Positions 25,035 through 38,059 of a stretch of 64,000 nucleotides of DNA are shown in pieces; the first letter of the stretch is position 1, and the number at the start of each line of letters is the position of its first letter. The notes beneath the pieces were generated by a model. That model worked only from the letters and a program-made list of their open reading frames with translations. It had not been told where the DNA came from and made no database searches. Origin of the DNA: Trichoplax sp. H2 (Eukaryota; Placozoa; Uniplacotomia; Trichoplacea); contig NOWV01000224.1 in assembly GCA_003344405.1 (NCBI GenBank), forward strand, positions 46,501 through 110,500, read 5' to 3'. The translations under genes and the position numbers were made by a program.

Positions 25035-25184
25035 TACATGAGAATAGTGTCGGTAAGTAATGATTCGTATGACGAATCGAAAATAAGAAACATTTGTAAA
25101 CCTTATTTTGACTACTCTTCTCTCTTAACAGTACACAACTAGATCAATTATCGTAGTGTATCAATAGCTATTGGATCTTGAGTG

Positions 25185-28100
25185 ATGGCCTATGCAAACT
25201 TGGATGGGGACAACTCCGTCACTTCCAGTACTGCTGTCGATGATGAAAATAGAAGATTTCCAAGACATCAGCAAGATCAAAATGGGTACGAAGATAGAAC
25301 TGCAAGTATTACATGTCTTATACCAGCCATCAGGCAATAGAAATAATCGATAAATATGTACAGTAATGCAGAGTACACCTTAGCCAATAGTGTCTAATTG
25401 ATGGATAGGCTTTATATATTACAGCTTACTGATTTACTTATGTGCCTTGCCAACATCTGCAAAGATGCTACTGAAAATAAATAATATATAATGAATGGAT
25501 GACCATGCGCTGGATTTGTTGTTAACCGTATGGATTCCAAGTTCTGAGAATGTTATCGACTTGACGTAATTTACAGGAGTACTACTGTACAAGTATAAAT
25601 CGATCCGTTGACAGGCTACTTTGCTATTTACTAGACAAGTCAATCAGCTATCTTAGTACACTACTCCAGCAAAACTTTCAATAAATCATTATAATTATGA
25701 TTCACTTGAACCCCTACCAGACAAGACGATTACAAAAATATTCCTTTGCAATGCTCTGATATACGCGTATAGATATATGTAATGGCAGTGCACTAGAATT
25801 CCTTTGCTCTCGAAAATGTAAATAGGGTATTCTTGGCTAAGCCAATGATACTGACGTAAAAAGTATAAAATTATGACAGTATAGTCTACTGTCAATAGAT
25901 TACTTATAACCTATTTGTATCCATATACCATTTAGGTCTTGCAATGTAGTAGAAAGAAAATTAAATCATTCCCTAGGTAAGGTTTGTTTGGTAGCTAGCA
26001 TAGACGTATATTACAACTGAGTTTTTATACATAGTGATTGTCACGTTGATTGTAAATTGAAAATAATTATCCCTCGATCCTTAATCATTACGGAAAGGGA
26101 GATGTATGCTTTCATGGTGTATTACATTGCTAGATTATCTTGTCGATTTGATTGAATTATGCTCTCCAATCTTAATAGACCGAATGATTATTATCAATAG
26201 AATTACTGCAGTAATAATAGTGTATTAATATTCACGTAAAGAACCATTACAGTATTACTCGTATCTACTTTACAATTTAAGAATGCTATCATTCTATCAA
26301 TCGCCAATATACAGTAAATCATTGATTGCTATATGAGTTTAGTTTATCATTAATACTCGTATTACGTTATGTTATAAAAATGATTACAAATTATTGCGTA
26401 TTGCTGCAAAATGTTGGATGGATCGATAAACTTGATTAGCTTATTATATAACCTCAGAATTAACTCAAAGAATACCTTCATTTAGTCATCAATCTGACAT
26501 TCATGTACTGTACTATGACGCTCTACTTACAAACTCTTGATATCTCGTAGCGAGAAGAAAAGAATGTAGTCGATTTTTACATGGCATCATTAACAATCTT
26601 CAATCAGAAATAAGTCAAGGCTCCAGCAGTATAAATTATAATCGTAGGAATAGTTTTGACAGGTAAGATCATGAAGAACTTGCCACCGATCTGTGTACTG
26701 GTTGTACATGGGTTTCTAAATCCTATTCATTATATTTCAATACTTAGTACGATCAATTTTTGTGATGATAGTGGTGGACACTCGACGTCAGGGACAAAAG
26801 CTCCTTTATTTAATTCCTCATTTAAACCTTCAACATCATCATTATTTCGACCTTATAATGCCAACTCTTCAATGGTACCCAAAGCAGCTACATTAAATCA
26901 TATCTATACTAAATCTTCAGACTGGCAACATTTCAATCGTCATGAAAGTAATAATCATGACCTTATTAAAGAGACAAAGTCTAAATACCGGTATTTATGC
27001 TGTAGTCAATAATTATTTCCTGTTGTCTATTCTTTGATATATAAAATTGTAAACTTAATTAAGAAAGACAATAGGTCATAATTTCATGCACATTAATAGC
27101 AGTCCAAAGTAGTAATAAAACCATTTTTTGTATAGCCTTTATGCTTCGGTACGTACAATTATTAAGAAAGGAGTATATCGAGATCTTAATGTGTTAATAG
27201 TATCGTATCCCAAAGTAGTAATAAAACCACTTTTTGTATAGCCTTTATGCTTCGGTACATACAATTATTAAAAAAGGAGTACGTCATGATGTTAATGGAT
27301 TAATAGGATCGTATCCCTAAGTAATAACAAATATTTCTTGTAGTTATTGCGCTTCAGTGCATACCATTATTAAGGAAAGAAATACGTCATTACCTAATTT
27401 TATCAATTAATGAATTAATTAATCAATCAATCAATCATGTTTTCTTGGCTAACAACGATTTCCTATAGTCGCTATACATCATTACGTCAAAAATCTTCAA
27501 TATTGTGTGAAACTCGTATTCTTGCTAAATGGACAAATGATATTTGGTATCGAGGTACAAGATACTTATTATGCTACGTGATAGAGTTTATCACTATCAA
27601 TACAACATCAATCCATTATTAGATCATTATTTAAGCACATCAAAAATATAATAATTGTTTTACATACTTACGTCATATAGTTCAATACGACGGTATTACT
27701 CAAACAGAAGCTGGCACGGTAAGATAATCATAATCAACGTTGTCCATTTTCAAAAGAATATTATGATCGTGAAAATAGCCTTATTGAAGAGAATTTTGTA
27801 TTACTTTGTGAACGATTTATTCGTAATTTCGAGTAATAAATTTCAAATATTGTAGCAATTTAAGGTCAGATTCAGTAGAAGTATTAATTATTATGGTGGT
27901 GCTATTATTCTCCCTGGTCATCATGTCGCTTGCGCGTCGCGTGCTGAAGAACTCTTCGTGGGTTGTAGAGGAGTAGGTAAACATGTGCCAAGTAACGACC
28001 TCGGATATTATGTTAATAAAAACTTATTGAATAAATGTAATTGAATGTAAATATTTACCGTTCTAATTTTATAAATTTATCTATCATATTACTATTCTTT

Positions 28101-31100
28101 GTAGCCAACTATTCCCAGTGTGGAGTATATTACGGATGTATTATTGTTGAAAAACCTTGCTTCAATAATGGATTTAGGTAATTTAAAAAATGACCTACTA
28201 AGGTAGCTTACTGTGTTTTGATTTCAACTAATTTATTTGTGGTCATTAATGATCGTAAAATAATCAAGGTATTTAGTTTTCTTTGATGATGGCTTCGCTG
28301 AATATTTCCCAGCAAAAGAAATTTACAGAGTTATTGATGCTGAAGGTAAATTACTAACATTTTTTATAATCATGGCATATAAATTGAATGTAAAATCCTT
28401 TATTCATGTGTACTCGATAAATGTATTAGGAAATGATTTCTGGAATGATCTGAAATTTGAGATGCGAGAATTTGTCCATCGATATTTGGAGATATATCCC
28501 AACGTTAGTTGACAGCGGTATAGCTTAGAAGCTTTGGTACCGCAATTAATTTTAACTTACAATTTTCAAAATTGCGCTTCTAAAATTATCATAGATACCC
28601 ATGATTGACTGTAAAATTGGTCAAAAAGTTATTCTAGAGAGGGAAGGAAAATGGTAAGAGTTTCTTTTTCTTATTCAACTTAAATTATGTAGAGCAGTGA
28701 CGCATAAATCATTAAATGTATACTGTAGACTTGTAATTGCATAAGTTTATTTACTGTTAATACAGGTTAAATGCTAAAATTATCGATATCGATGGTAATC
28801 TTCTCAAGGTGCGTAATTCCATAGTCAACTCATATACTCGTATAGCATTAAAATAATTCAATACCATTAGTTAGTATGTAGATTGGAGTCATTAGTTTTT
28901 TTGACGTTATTTAGATAATTTTTGAAAATGACAAGAGAACGGAATGGGTTTATCGTGGCTCTCCTCGACTGAGACCGCTATATGACCAACTCGTAAGAAA
29001 ATGTATAATACGTGTATCACGACGTCACAGATCTGATTATTGAATATTATGTTGTAGTCTCTAGCCTAACATACATAATCTTAATCGTTACACTTTTAAT
29101 TAAGGCACTTTTTTATGAGTTATTTATCAACGCTAATATGATTGTGTTATAACGCTATATTAAAGGTTGAATGTGGCGGAATATACAATCTAGCAAAATG
29201 TATCACTCCCAGCTATCGGAATGGTTCTTATATTTCTCCGAGACAGTTATTATCATCAACCAAATTAACTCGGATTGACCAACGGGATAGAGTGAATAGC
29301 TTTGAAGATGATCACAACGACCTAAAACCAGAGTCTAAAAATAGTAGTAATAGTCTCGAATATCCTAGTCAATGTGACGAGATAGGTACCGGTCAATTCT
29401 ATGTAGACGAACGAGAAATCAAAAGACATAATCCACTAACCATCCCAAAATTATTTGGATGGAAGAGGTAGCCTTTTCTAATCATATCGTGTTATAGGAT
29501 GTGAAATTGTTGGATTAACGAATACATTTTATTTAATTTTGAGGATTATCATGAAAAGAAGGGGATCAAACGTTAAGAGAGATGTTTATTATCGTACCAA
29601 ATGTGGTAAAACTCTGGTAAGGTTGCATTGATACTTTAAATATGTTTTAGATGTTCTCTGACGGAAGATTTACTTTTGGACATTAACTTTCATCTGTCAA
29701 ATTTAAAGCGCGATATAACAGAAGTGGAACAGTACTGTATGTAAACTACATCGTCGTATTTACTCAGATTATCGTCTTAAATAGATTTACTTCTGTAGTA
29801 GTTGAAATAATGTTTATTTTATGTCTATTTTAGTGCGGATGACGAATACAACTAACGTTTGCATTGATCAGTTTTGTTTCGACCCTTACGTCTTTGCCTG
29901 TGATTCTGTTATTGAAAGGAGTAGGGTAAGATAATGCAAGAATTCAACTTTATCGAATAAATACATTTCTTCATATAAATATTTTCCTTTATGAGAGTAA
30001 CCGATCTAATAGGTAGCCTTAGTTGGATTCTAATGGTAATTCTATACCTGATATGTTGTTACTTCTTGTTAGCCCCTCTCTGTAAATATTCCTGATATTA
30101 CATATGGTAAAGAAAGGATGCCCATTGCTGTTAGTATATACAATATCTTGCATTTCTTCGTTATATTAAATACTTTAGACTGACTGAATAACCATTTTTA
30201 ATTTGACATAAATATAGTGTGTTAATGAGGCCAATAGTGAGTTACCCAATGCTTTTGAATACGTTACCCAACGTCTATATTCAGATGGCGTTAAAATAGA
30301 CTTGGATGAAGGTTTTCTGTTATGTTGTGATTGCGACGATAACTGTTCGGTAAGTTTATTTTTAAAGGAGAAAGGATAATGCACTATATTACAATCTACA
30401 AGATCAACTTTAAAGACTATTTGATTCGGTTTAGGATGCAAGTAAATGCATTTGTAGACAGTTGACCAAAGTTTCATTTGAGGCTGTTACTGGTAGAAAT
30501 GGTGAACATATCGGCTATCATCACAGACGATTAGCTGAAAGGGTTATTAGCGGGTAAAAGCTTTTAGTATTTTATACACTTACCTAAATATTATCTGCAT
30601 TCTAATTAAATGTATACGTATAACATTTATGGACATACTTTTTAATTACTGATTATCTTTGGATTAATCAATAGGATATACGAATGTAATAATAAATGCG
30701 CTTGTAGCAACAGTAACCAGTGTTATAATAGAGTCATTCAAAATGGAGTACAAGTACGTATGGAAGTATTCAACACCAACGACCCTAGAGGTTGGGGTGT
30801 TCGGACTATTGATTGCATTCCAAAAGGTGCCTTTGTCTCAGTATATTCAGGTATAATCTTAACGGATGAACTCGCTAATAAGGTAATTGATTCGTAAAAG
30901 ACTCATTTATGATTTTATCAAGACCTACGGACGCAATAGAATGCTTAATACGTATTGCTTTATGTTTAATAGAAAGGTCTCGATCATGGCGATGAATATC
31001 TAATAAATTTAGATCTAATAGGTAATTTACAGAATTTGGTAGAAGCCATTTAATGTAATCAATTTGTTAATAAAGAGAATGAAGTTATTTATAAAATGAA

Positions 31101-32688
31101 AATTTATTTTACGGTAGATTCAGCAGAAAGATATAAGAAAGATGGATATGAAACTGAAGTCAATCTAGGATCTGATAGCCAAGACTCGTCTGGTAGTTAC
31201 GAGCTGATTTCGGAGTATGTATGCCATATTATAATCAAATTATAACAAACTTTGTTTAACCTAAATGATATATCGTTGTTTAGATCTACTGTTTCTGAAT
31301 ACAGTAGCGATAACTCCTCTAAGGTAAGCCTAATGATTGCTTTCAGGTAATTTGATGAAGCTATTTGTAACTAAATATCAACCGTGGCCTTGCACGCATC
31401 AATAATTAATGATTGTAGATATTAGATTTGATACCTGATGATAGTGGGACCGATAATACTGAAATTGAAGAATCTATAGAGTTGTAAGTATTATAATTGA
31501 CACAGAATTGGAGATAATATATTTCTATTACATGATTTGACGAAGAGATTGATTGATTCATCATCATTACTCCTACGAACAAACGATCAAATAGGGCCTA
31601 TAATGTGAATGATGCTGAGCATTGTAGTACTAACGATGTACCGATAACGGTGAACGACAAACTGAAGAATGTAATTACAGAAAGTGTCAGCTAGAGTATT
31701 AATAGTGTTGATAATAATGAATATATTACTGGCATTGATAGTGAATAGGAAAGATTGCCTAGTTCTGATGTACTATCATTAGTAAATGATGTTGATGATG
31801 ATGCTTATAAATTGAATTATATGTCAATACTGAAGCTTTCTTTCTCTACGTTACTGCTTTAAAAATCAATAGTCCGTTAGGGAGGTTCGTAGAGAATTGC
31901 GTTCATATTTCAACGAGATTGAACCCTATACGATTGATGCTAAAATGTTTGGTAATGTTAGTCGTTTCTATAATGTAAGTCAACTTTTCTATGAACATGT
32001 ATTCTTATCTATTGCCTATAATTGATGATTACTAGCTGTCTTTAAAATTATTTCTGCATTTTGCTGTATTAGTGCAATTGACGTTTTTGTTATTTTTCTC
32101 TTTATTTAGCATAGTTGTAATCCAAATTTATTTGTGCAAACAGTGTTTGCAGATTCTCACGATTTGCGGTTTCCATGGATTGCTTTCTTTGCAGCAAAGT
32201 AAGTTAAGATAGACAGTAAAAATGCGTCATCATCAATTTTATTGTTAATACATACCCAATCAAGCAAACCATATTAATTAATTAATTATGTAATTGTTTC
32301 CTTTTGAATATAAAACATATTTTATATGATTAAATTAAATGAAATCTAAAATTTCTAATATTGGATATTGTAACCATACTCGTATTTCATTATTCTTATA
32401 AAAAAAATCATGCTATTCATTTTTGCCTATTGTTCCTAAAATTGTATGACGTTAACGTAAATGTCATATAAAAAATAATTAAGATACTAGAAACAATTGC
32501 TGTCTATCGATTTATCATTACATCTAGCTGATTTTCATATTATAAGACATTTTTGTATTGTTGTTGGTAGCTATATACGAGCTGGCACAGAATTGACGTG
32601 GGATTATGGTTATAAGATCGGTAGTGTGGAAGGAAAGCAATTTGTTTGTCACTGCAAAGCCAAAAACTGCAGAGGAAGACTATATTAA
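25185..32688 (+). CDS. SETDB1: SETDB1-like histone H3K9 methyltransferase, copy 2
   Basis: Tandem paralogue of the gene at 6683-13534 with the same role. My 30 exons: 25185-25285, 25936-25976, 26551-26662, 26748-26990, 27469-27554, 27681-27718, 27856-27976, 28105-28177, 28269-28345, 28430-28503, 28595-28653, 28766-28808, 28915-28992, 29166-29467, 29544-29616, 29709-29736, 29834-29925, 30073-30129, 30218-30349, 30435-30553, 30675-30882, 30973-31021, 31118-31214, 31284-31323, 31419-31483, 31595-31670, 31749-31822, 31881-31974, 32110-32198, 32571-32688; 952 residues. Domains in order: Tudors ([48 protein letters not shown]), MBD ([13 protein letters not shown]), pre-SET ([19 protein letters not shown]), SET start [20 protein letters not shown], acidic insert, [47 protein letters not shown] and post-[16 protein letters not shown]. 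Catalytic motifs are intact. The first two exons are tentative; everything from the Tudor region on is well supported. Confidence 0.9.
27090..27380. repeat. Intronic direct repeat, ~108-bp unit, 2-3 copies
   Basis: Within the 26991-27468 intron of SETDB1-like copy 2, ccaaagtagtaataaaacca occurs near 27101, and a near-identical start recurs at about 27209, each followed by tgtatagcctttatgcttcg. A third, diverged copy begins near 27310. A (aatc)n microsatellite follows at about 27413-27436. Confidence 0.85.
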
Positions 32689-32769
32689 ATAATAATGATG
32701 ATAACTTTGTAATCAGCCTGTCCAGGCCGTGATGTAAATTTGTAATATGTTTCTTTTTGATATATTCAA

Positions 32770-32775
32770 AATAAA
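32770..32775 (+). promoter_or_regulatory. Polyadenylation signal AATAAA for SETDB1-like copy 2
   Basis: A canonical AATAAA lies 82 nt after the TAA stop of the gene, a normal spacing for a short 3' UTR. Position and motif support it, but AATAAA is frequent in AT-rich DNA. Confidence 0.5.
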
Positions 32776-35700
32776 TTTCCTCGGAGTAACATAGTGGTAA
32801 GAGTAAGCATAAATAACAAGTTGAGTTAATTAAATAGATACTGTCATTCTGATTTTTAATATAATACTATATATAATAGGGGCTATATAATAGTAACATC
32901 AATACGCATAATGTTGCTATTGCATGACAAAAAATGTTCCATCGGAGTAATAAAGCTTGAACATGCTGAGTTCGCAAAATAATAGTTGAACAAATGAAGT
33001 TAATCATACGAAACAGTGTCCATCTAGTAAACAGAACAATTTTGAACTGAATGAATTCATTATTATCACCAAGAATATTGACATATTTAATTTTTCTGAC
33101 CATCATTCTATCCTATATAATTTTTGTTTGTGTCAACTTTTCTCGGAATGGATAAGCAATGTATGACCTGTGCGGATACACATCTACAGTATATTGATAT
33201 TTCTAAAGTGCTAGTCAATCTTTAGACTTTAATTAATTTATACCAGAGGAGATGTATTTAAATTGGATTACGTATCTGTCTTTGGACTAATTATTCAACA
33301 ATGCTAAAATATGTCCATTCCCATAATTGCTTTTATTTGGCTAATACCGGAGTAAATACTTGAATGTTTTTTTCTTCCATTAATACCGTTATTGAAATTG
33401 GCGATATTACTACCGTAGTACTGTCTGCACTCTGCAGATATAGATGTTCTAGAAGTGTATAGTAATATTTGGGATATTTATAGGTTGACATTAACTCCGA
33501 ATAGATTTAATTAATTAGAGATGTGCGTTGGTACCCAATTTCTTACCGGGTAACCCCACTTAAAACTACAATAATTTGAATTACATTTTAATGATATTTA
33601 CTATTTTTGCACTATTTATCCTAACGGTTAATTAATTTTATACTACAATCATAAAAGTACTGGATATCCAATATTGTCCATGCTGCAGGATCGAGCAAGT
33701 TTTTACGCGTCAAAGAAATCTTGAGGAGTTGCGACAGATTCATTAGCGATCACCCTGCACTTTGGTTGCTTGAAGTGATGAAATTTCTAGTTTATTATTG
33801 CTAAAAGGATACTTCAAGTGCAGGCGTCATGGTTACTTATTTAGTGCGTCTATCGGTTGCCTATTAATTAGTGCTTGCACTTGGGTTGAATACGTACTGT
33901 ATAGACTAGTAGTATACTGTACGCTTGCAGAATCAATTTGGCAATTATATTTATCTACCCCTATTTATTGGAGATCGTAAACTCTCTTATGATAGAGTCT
34001 CGCTTTGTATACCGCGGAAACAATTTGGTGTGTATTCTTATTGACTGTTTAAAAAAAAATTGAACTACCGGATGTGTCTTACGTCTCTTCCGTGATGTAA
34101 TTATTATTATTGTGAGCACTCCATGAAAAGTATAGAATCCAATCTGCACTGAAATTTGTATAATATTATGCGTAAAACCACTAGAAGCAACAAACTATCT
34201 GGCTAGTTACTCTATTAAACTACGTTATCAAGCATGAATAGGAGGATAAAGATATTCGAGGATTACTTTAGAATTAACTCTGTCTTGAAGAAGACGATGA
34301 GTGTGCATCTGGTTTACTTTTAAAACGAGTATGGCAACAGTTGCGAGTAAAGGACATTAGCAGGCGAATCGTTTTACAAAAAATGAACTCCAAATGAATA
34401 AATGTAAAATGTTCTGGTGATGAGTCAGAGACAGAAGAAATGATGGAAAAATAATTTCTAATGATGATTGTTCCAATTGATAAGTGTAATGCTAATGGAT
34501 AACATGTGATTTAGGTAATCATGTAATGGCTGGCACCAAGGAACAAACGAATCGATACTCTGGAGTTGTTATTATCAATTAAGTGCGGCGCCATACGTTC
34601 TAAACCAGCTCAGCTGTCGTGGTATTGTGCAATAGCATTAGCAATTTTTCTCATTAATTCAAAAATTCGGCCTGTGTAAAAGCTTTTATTTCTTTTATTC
34701 TAATTGTATTATCGTATCATAACATGACACGTAATTATAAGCGGCGATGATGATTGGAATAGGACGATATTTATTGCTTTCATCTGGATGAAATGAACTT
34801 ATCCATAACAGTAACATCATCAAGGAAGAGTGGGTAAAACATTACGTACACCTTTCTCTATTAGCAATTTAGCATAGGATGGATAGCAACCCTAATTCGA
34901 GTAGAGAAAGGAAACAAAGTGTATTTGGATTTGAAGTTTGTCTACTGGGTAGTAGGTCTACATTAAGTTAATGCCGCTTGCCTTTCTGTCAGTCCGATTT
35001 GCCTTAGCTGCTATCAACAATGAGGATAATTCATTAGCGATAGCTCGATGGAAGCATGTTGCCCCATCGAGTAGGTCAACAAGTACAGTAGAGTACGAGT
35101 GTAGCGGCGGAACAAGATAAAATAAAGATCGGATTGCAATCGACTATTAAAAACTACACGAATTCATGGGTGACCGACTAAATGGATTGCCTATCGACTG
35201 TAGTTATTTATTTATTTATTAATTATTATCGATACAATTTACGCAATGGAACGATGATGATTGATGGATAATGATGATGAAGGATGCTTTGATGTTTGTC
35301 GTCCTATTCTGATAAATTATTAATTGATTGATTAATAGGATGGATCAGAATGGATGGATGGTAGTTTGAGTGGAGTGAATTGACTAGAATGATATGTTTT
35401 GCTCGATTGGTAGAAATGGAGCAAAGTTGTGGTTGGTGAAGAATATGATGATTAATTCATTGATTGCGATTGTTGACGTCTTTGCTATGCAATGGAAGTC
35501 ATTGATATTAGATAAGGGTTTTCAATCATTTATTAATCTTACGGTAATTATTAGACTACGTGCATGCATGGACAATATCGCCAACATCAATGCATAAATG
35601 CTATCCTTGAAAGCCTGACCAAACGATCAAGTATGTTGTTGTCTTTCAAGTTTGTTGCCATCGCTGCATTTGCTACAGCTCAAACTGCCAACATGTGAAT

Positions 35701-37700
35701 TGTCGCATGGACAACAGATGTTAATGCTATAGCAATGGCTACCAGCTGAGATAATACGAACAATCAATGATGCCAATTGAATGCAATATCATAATATAAG
35801 TCAGCAAACAAGGATATGTTGTATGGATAGAATACAAATAATCAATAACTGCACAATTCTCAGTTGTCTATTGTCATAACTGCTACAACAACAAAGCTAC
35901 TTGAAAATACTTTCAATGAAGAATCATGCTTGAGAAAAATAAATAACAATATGGTTAATACATAAGGGCAAAGGATATCGCTAAGCTTATTGTTTAGGGC
36001 CATCATTTGAAAAGATTTCCTTTTTTTTTTTCCCTGTTTATTTGTCATAATTTGGGGTGCTGGTGACGTCTTCTATTGGTATAAGAAATCAACTATTCTG
36101 AAGGGTTATTGACGCTGTTGTTGTTGATGTAGATGTTAGCAACAGTTCACCACTAGTCTTGTTTACGATGGATATGAAGGCAACATTACAATAAAAGTGA
36201 GAGACAAGCAAGTTGTTGACTAGCGCCACTAGTCCATTAATTAGTCATAATTGATGAGAATGAATGCAGTGGAATAGCGGACATTAGTTTAATGACTGGA
36301 CGTACGAATGGAGATTTTAATTAACAACAAGGATTTAGCAAGAGGTGATAGCAAGCAAAATAACGTCTTGTCTGCTGTCCTATCATGGGTTCTGGGCCAA
36401 ATCATTTTGACCACGACGGTCTCTCCATACCGATAACAGTTGTGATGAAGGCTTGCTACTAGGCAATACTTTCACCTCTACACTATGATGGAATGAGTTT
36501 GTCATTCATTTCCACTGTCTTTCTCTCTCATGAATCCACCATCTAGCTCGATGATGGATTCATTGCTTGCTCTTTCAATCCATAACAGCTCCATAGTGCA
36601 TCGTCAAGACGAATCGATTGCTTGTAGACTGCTTGTGTGTACAGTAGACTACCGTGTCTCCTTAATCTTGTATACCGTAATGGAAAAACCAGCACGCTAT
36701 TACCACCCAGAGAGTTGAAAGATTGCTTTTGAATAATTGCTCTTTATTAGAATAACATGACACGAAATGAAATTGGGTCAATAAAAAAAAGTCATCTTTC
36801 CCCTCACTCCACCGATAGCAAACCGTTGTCCTACTGTAAGATCGGATGGATTTTGCAAGGAGTAGAAATGCATATCACGGTTATCGCTATTGTACACTGT
36901 ACTGTATATCCTAGAAGAATTCTATTTATCACTCATGTCGGCGTGGAGAGCTAGAAGATCAATTTGCTTCTTTTTTTCCACCTTTATCTTCATGCAAAAT
37001 ATTTATGGATATTTTCTTGACAGTAATACAGTCCCTGCAGTACAGTACTGTACAGTCAGGAATGGTTATGCAGCGTGTAGAACTTCTATTTCCATTTTTC
37101 CAAATGAAATAAAAGTGGCCAAAACGGATGAATGGTATTGAATTTTTTTCCAAATGTTGACCTATTGAATTTGGTTTAATTTTGCTGCACAAATTAACCA
37201 TCAAAGTATGCACCGATTTCTATAAAAGAGATTGTATATGTTATGTTGTCCAATAAGGTGTACTGTACTGTAGTGTAATGCATGGCAGGAGGTAAAAGCT
37301 TTCTCTACAGCACAGCACAAGAGCTACTGCTACTTGCGTGCAGTATACTGCAGGTTGGTTACTGATAGAAAGATGGAGTGAGCATTTTTTGCTTGCTTTC
37401 TTGAAGGCATTTTGCGGTCTGATCGTACAGCTCCTTTTTGTCTCCTGAAATTCGCCAATATCATAACAATAATAAGAATGCTGTTGCAGATCAATCAAGA
37501 ATGATGATAAAGAAAGGAGTAAGAGCGCATGATTCATTGAGGCGAAAACTGGCATCGACTTACGTTGCCTGCTGGTGGATTATTGTGCGCATTCTACGTC
37601 TGTGTATTTACCAACGATGTTTTTTGTTATCCTTTCCAGCGCATCATGATTGATTGTCATCAATTCTCTATGCTATAGACAGTCGAGCACAATCATTGGA
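32776..37700. other. Long gene-poor region
   Basis: About 4.9 kb without any frame I can assign. Only scattered 60-104-codon frames occur, mostly overlapping on opposite strands. Simple sequence includes (attt)n near 35208-35220. A 21-residue frame at 35633-35698 looks like a signal peptide (MLLSFKFVAIAAFATAQTAN) and ends at once. Several gtactgtac-type palindromes cluster near 36890-37060 and 37258-37275. Small non-coding RNAs or poorly conserved genes could be hidden here. Confidence 0.4.
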
Positions 37701-37715
37701 ATAGACTGTTGACAA

Positions 37716-38038
37716 TGAATTGTATGAAGAGGACAAATGGAGAATGATGACGAGATCAGTCACTACTTCCACATTTGCCAGTTGATCCAATTGGATTGTA
37801 TGAAAAGGACAAATGGAGAATGATGACGAGATCAGTCACTCGTTCCACATTTGCCAGTTGATCCAATTGGATTGTATGAAAAGGACAAATGGAGAATGAT
37901 GACGAGATCAGTCACTACTATATTTGCCAGTTGATCCAATTGGATTGTATGAAAAGGACAAATGGAGAATGATGACGAGATCAGTCACTTCTTCCACATT
38001 TGCCAGTTGATCCAATTGGAGCAAGCTCTAGCTCCAAC
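37716..38038. repeat. Tandem repeat, ~77-bp unit, 4 copies (before gap)
   Basis: The unit contains gaaaaggacaaatggagaat, gatgacgagatcagtcact and atttgccagttgatccaatt. Copies start near 37722, 37800, 37878 and 37952. The last copy continues into agcaagctctagctccaact, where it is cut by the gap. Confidence 0.9.
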
Positions 38039-38039
38039 T

Positions 38040-38059
38040 NNNNNNNNNNNNNNNNNNNN
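38040..38059. other. Assembly gap (20 N)
   Basis: Twenty N within duplicated sequence. The bases after it (ttatcctttccagcgcatca) repeat those at about 37627, and the bases before it recur near 38390. Confidence 0.98.

Noticed and set aside
31671-31748. Premature stop codons suggesting that SETDB1-like copy 2 is a pseudogene
   Set aside because: A GT...AG intron in the correct phase removes exactly this stretch, and the downstream SET and post-SET motifs are intact.
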